Assembly: GCA_900756715.1 (NCBI GenBank)
Contig: CAAELC010000150.1
Coordinates: 1-21,138, forward strand
DNA from: an uncultured Oscillospiraceae bacterium
Lineage (GTDB): Bacteria > Bacillota > Clostridia > Oscillospirales > Oscillospiraceae
DNA length: 21,138 nucleotides
Reading direction: 5' to 3'
Shown: positions 18,327 to 21,138 of the stretch, piece by piece
How positions within the stretch are numbered: the first letter of the stretch is position 1
How the letters are laid out: each line of letters opens with the position of its first letter
Program-made: the position numbers and the translations under genes
Notes under the pieces: generated by a model
Databases searched by the model: none
Seen by the model: the letters and a program-made list of their open reading frames with translations, nothing else
Told to the model about the DNA's origin: nothing

Positions 18327-18932
18327 ATGCTGCAAATGGTTCAAGGTGCCCATGTTCCACATCCGGAGCGTCTGTCTCCGTCTTACATGCTCTCACAGGG
18401 GCATTTCATTGCCAATATAAATGCCGATGATATTCTCCCTCTCATCAACAGCTTTATTGACCTCCACAAAGGCCCTTTCTTCCTGATTCTTGAAGTTCCC
18501 TGCTCTCTGCAGGACGAGTCTCCCGCCGCTGACGGCAGTATCGCTCCTCTCCACAAAGATGTTTACTATCTGGATAATATGTCTGCGCCGTTTCTCCATG
18601 AAATCCTCTCTGTCGTCGGCCCCGTGCTGGTCAATGATGGTCTGGCCCAAGTGGGCGTCGGCGTGCACAACTGCGGCGCAGAAATCATGACGGAAAAATA
18701 TAATGTCGTCTCTGTCTCCCCCGGCTCCGGCAGCGTCACACCCTATCACGCCCTGATGGAGCAATACTCCATCCCGCTTCTCCCCTTCATTGTTACCGCG
18801 TGGTCCCTTTTCGGCCCGGATGCACCCGGCGAAAGCCTCTCCATCGAGCTGGATGGGCACACCGTGCAGGACGCCGTGGACACGCTGAAGGAAGTCGGCC
18901 TGTATTGGGCCGAACGGCGCGAAGAAAACTGA
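18327..18932 (+). CDS. Protein of unknown function, 201 aa
   Basis: I do not recognise this protein. The ATG at 18327 has AAAGGAAG upstream, 17 nt after tmcAL, so co-transcription is likely. There is no signal peptide or convincing membrane helix. The N-terminal part contains FIDLHKGPFFLILEVPCS, the middle LHKDVYYLDNMSAPFLHEIL and VLVNDGLAQVGVGVHNCG, later SVSPGSGSVTPYHALMEQY, and the end TVQDAVDTLKEVGLYWAERRE looks helical. The mix suggests an alpha/beta soluble domain. Codon choice is slightly different from tmcAL (less GC-rich). A function linked to tRNA modification cannot be claimed from adjacency alone. Confidence 0.85.
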   Translation: MLQMVQGAHVPHPERLSPSYMLSQGHFIANINADDILPLINSFIDLHKGPFFLILEVPCSLQDESPAADGSIAPLHKDVYYLDNMSAPFLHEILSVVGPVLVNDGLAQVGVGVHNCGAEIMTEKYNVVSVSPGSGSVTPYHALMEQYSIPLLPFIVTAWSLFGPDAPGESLSIELDGHTVQDAVDTLKEVGLYWAERREEN

Positions 18933-18959
18933 TATCACGCGTCTGCCTCCCATACATCA

Positions 18960-18993
18960 AGCAAGCCCTGCGGCTGTCGCCGCAGGGCTTGCT
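18960..18993. terminator. Strong hairpin between the 201-aa gene and the EF-G paralogue
   Basis: A 14-bp perfect stem (18960-18973 with 18980-18993, AGCAAGCCCTGCGG type) has a 6-nt loop. The plus strand continues CATTTCTTGT, the minus strand has no T-run. It probably ends the rightward transcript. A second hairpin GCGCAGCG-CAT-CGCTGCGC follows at about 19034-19052, nearer the EF-G stop. Confidence 0.65.
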
Positions 18994-19073
18994 CATTTCT
19001 TGTAGTCTGTCCGTTCTGCTCGTTTTCACAGCGCAGCGCATCGCTGCGCATTCCGCAAGGGCAGGCCGGCGCT

Positions 19074-21137
19074 TTATTCCGCCTCTGCCAGTGCCTTGGC
19101 CTCAGCAATGGCCTTCTCCTGTGCCGCTGCCGGGCAATCCTCATAGCGGACGAAGTTGAAGGTAAAGGTCCCCCGGGACTGGGTCATCGAACGCAGGTCG
19201 ATGGCATAGCTCATCATCTCCGCCATCGGCACCTCGGCCTCCAGCACCTGCTCGCCGTCGCCGGTGGGATTCATGCCCATCACGCGGCCCCGGCGCTTGT
19301 TCAGGTCGCCCATTACATCGCCCAGATAGTTGTCCGGAATCGTGACCTTCAGCTCGCCGATCGGCTCCATCAGCACCGGCTTTGCCTCCGGCAGAGCCGC
19401 CTTGAAGGCCAGATTGGCCGCCAGCTTAAACGCGATTTCCGAAGAATCCACCGGGTGATAGGAGCCATCCACCAGTGTCGCCTTCAGATACACCACCGGA
19501 TAACCGGCCAGCACGCCATGCAGGCAGCTTTCCCGCAGGCCCTTTTCAACGGCGGGGAAATAGTTCTTCGGCACAGAGCCGCCGAACACATTTTCCTCGA
19601 AAATCATATCCTCCTGCTCCGTCTGCGGCTCGAAAATGATATGTACATCGCCGAACTGGCCGCTGCCGCCGGTCTGCTTCTTATAGCGTCCCTGCTTGCG
19701 CACGGTGGAGCGGATCTTCTCGCGGTACGCCACCCGGGGTGCGGACAGCTCCGCATCCACACCGAAGCGGCTCTTGAGCTTTGCGCACAGCACATCAATC
19801 TGAATATCACCTGCGCCGGAAATAACCGTCTGGTGCGTCTCGGAATTATTCACCACCCGGAAGGTCGGGTCTTCCTCATTCAGCTTGTTCAGTCCGGTTC
19901 CCAGCTTTTCGATCTCTTGCTTGGTCTTGGGCGCAATAGCGCGGCTGTAGCAGGGCTGAGCATAGTCCATGCCGTGCAGCTTCACGATGTTTTTCGCATC
20001 GCACAGCGTGTCGCCGGTCTTCACCTTGTCCATCTTGCCGATGGCGCCGATGTCGCCGCAGCAGATCTCCTTGGTTTCCTCGCCCTTCTTGCCCTTCATC
20101 GCATACAGGCGGCCCAGCTTCTCGGTGTTTCCGGTAGCAGGGTTATACAGGGACATATCGCTTGTCACCTTGCCGCGCAGCACCTTAATCATGGAATACT
20201 TGCCGTACTGGTCGGAAATCGTCTTGAAAACGATGGCCGCAGTGGGACCGTTGGGATCAATTTTCAATTCGATGGCGTTGCCGTCGTCATCCAGCGCCTC
20301 CTCGGCGGGCATATCAGTCGCAACCGGCACCAGATCGCGGATCGTCTGCATCAGCATCTCCACGCCCAGTCCCGTTGTGGCAGAACCGCACAGCACCGGG
20401 CAGATGCTTCCGTCGCGCACACCGGCCTTCAGTCCTCTGGCAATCTCGTCGTCAGACAGCTCCATCGTGTCGAAGAACTTCTCCATCAGTTCCTCGTCTG
20501 CACCGGCAGCCGTCTCCATCAGTTCGGCGCGCAGGGCCTCTGCCTCATCCGCCGCATCGGCAGGGATGGCGCACTCGGCGACCTTGCCGCCCTTCACTTC
20601 ATACGCCTTGTTGTGCAGCAAATCCACGATGGCAGTAACCTTCTTGCTGCCGTCGATAACCGGCACCACAATGGGGGCAACGGCCTGGCCGAACTTCCCC
20701 TTCAGTGCATCCAGGCAGGCAGCGTAGTCGCTGTTTTCCTCATCGGTGCGGTTGATGAAAATCATACGGGGCTTCTTGCCCAGCATCTTCCAGCTGCGCT
20801 CCATGCCCACGGACAGGCCGTCCTTTGCAGCACCCACCAGCACCGCACACTCGCTGGCACGGATGGCAGACAAAGCCTCGCCGGAGAAATCAAAGTTTCC
20901 GGGAGCGTCCATGACATTGATCTTGATGTCTTTATACTTGACCGGCGCAAAGGCCAGAGAAATAGAAATCTGACGCTTGATTTCCTCGGCATCGTAATCG
21001 CAGACAGTGTTTCCGTCCACAGTCTTGCCAAGGCGGTCGGTTCCCTTGGTCATGAAGAGCATCTGCTCGGCCAGAGTCGTCTTGCCGGAGCCACCGTGAC
21101 CCAGCAGGCAGATGTTGCGAATGTCATTGGCAGTCAT
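19074..21137 (-). CDS. Elongation factor G-like GTPase (divergent paralogue)
   Basis: Translational GTPase with the full EF-G layout: G domain (1-270), domain II (about 290-390), and domains III-V with GGSGQFGDVHI near 490 and a C-terminal RGRVMGM block (687 aa). Three nucleotide motifs deviate from housekeeping EF-G. The P-loop is GHGGSGKT (13-20) instead of AHIDAGKT; switch I has RQISI for RGITI; G3 is DAPGNFDF (77-84), with Asn81 in place of the catalytic His of DTPGH; G4 is NRTD (129-132) for NKxD. This fits the EF-G-like/FusA2 paralogues of Bacteria, whose role is uncertain. The ATG at 21137 is one base from the window edge, so a longer N-terminus cannot be excluded, though MTANDIRN is a normal start. 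Confidence 0.92.
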   Translation of the reverse strand: MTANDIRNICLLGHGGSGKTTLAEQMLFMTKGTDRLGKTVDGNTVCDYDAEEIKRQISISLAFAPVKYKDIKINVMDAPGNFDFSGEALSAIRASECAVLVGAAKDGLSVGMERSWKMLGKKPRMIFINRTDEENSDYAACLDALKGKFGQAVAPIVVPVIDGSKKVTAIVDLLHNKAYEVKGGKVAECAIPADAADEAEALRAELMETAAGADEELMEKFFDTMELSDDEIARGLKAGVRDGSICPVLCGSATTGLGVEMLMQTIRDLVPVATDMPAEEALDDDGNAIELKIDPNGPTAAIVFKTISDQYGKYSMIKVLRGKVTSDMSLYNPATGNTEKLGRLYAMKGKKGEETKEICCGDIGAIGKMDKVKTGDTLCDAKNIVKLHGMDYAQPCYSRAIAPKTKQEIEKLGTGLNKLNEEDPTFRVVNNSETHQTVISGAGDIQIDVLCAKLKSRFGVDAELSAPRVAYREKIRSTVRKQGRYKKQTGGSGQFGDVHIIFEPQTEQEDMIFEENVFGGSVPKNYFPAVEKGLRESCLHGVLAGYPVVYLKATLVDGSYHPVDSSEIAFKLAANLAFKAALPEAKPVLMEPIGELKVTIPDNYLGDVMGDLNKRRGRVMGMNPTGDGEQVLEAEVPMAEMMSYAIDLRSMTQSRGTFTFNFVRYEDCPAAAQEKAIAEAKALAEAE

Positions 21138-21138
21138 A

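Noticed and set aside
1..21138. tRNA, rRNA, CRISPR array, insertion sequence or prophage genes
   Set aside because: No cloverleaf, regularly spaced direct repeats, transposase or integrase motifs were noticed on either strand.

Overview
The window looks like the chromosome of a moderately GC-rich member of the Bacillota, most likely a gut-type Clostridia of the Oscillospirales group. The evidence is an L27 with a cleavable N-terminal LQFF extension encoded beside its protease Prp, TmcAL, YmdB, a DUF1540 protein, an archaeal-type prolyl-tRNA synthetase, consensus sigma-A promoters with 17-bp spacers, and classic Firmicute riboswitches. No rRNA, tRNA, CRISPR array or transposase was seen. The genus assignment is inference.

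Layout from left to right. (1) 1-700: rpsJ, first gene of the S10 operon, reading leftwards behind a strong promoter and a leader of about 290 nt. (2) 697-2040: an AT-richer accessory cassette, with an XRE repressor divergent from an unknown 144-aa protein and three tiny proteins, two of them with zinc-knuckle Cys pairs, closed by a bidirectional terminator. (3) 2059-6751, minus strand: proS, a type I asparaginase, a YbaK-family deacylase, ymdB and radC. (4) 6866-8548: promoter, M-box Mg2+ riboswitch with terminator, and mgtE. (5) 8663-9646: a DUF1540 protein and two half-size TauE/SafE proteins with overlapping genes. (6) 9807-11473: a two-gene SufC-SufB (SMS-type) Fe-S scaffold system. (7) 11542-14387, minus strand: a P2A cation ATPase behind a yybP-ykoY Mn2+ riboswitch. 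(8) 14545-15813: a possible small ORF with strong hairpins, then rpmA, prp and rplU (minus strand) with an L21 leader. (9) 15848-16991: mtnN-luxS, SAH detoxification and AI-2. (10) 17116-18932: tmcAL and an unknown protein, divergent from mtnN. (11) 19074-21137: a divergent EF-G paralogue with altered GTPase motifs.

Themes. Metal homeostasis is concentrated here: Mg2+ sensing and import, and a Mn2+-sensing RNA in front of an ATPase that by family alone would be called a calcium pump. Translation is the second theme: S10, L21, Prp, L27, ProRS with a free-standing editing-type deacylase, TmcAL and an EF-G paralogue. The least explained parts are the XRE/Cys-rich cassette, the 201-aa protein at 18327 and the small ORF at 14545. 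Nothing here is clearly a wholly new system; the XRE cassette is the best candidate for something undescribed.
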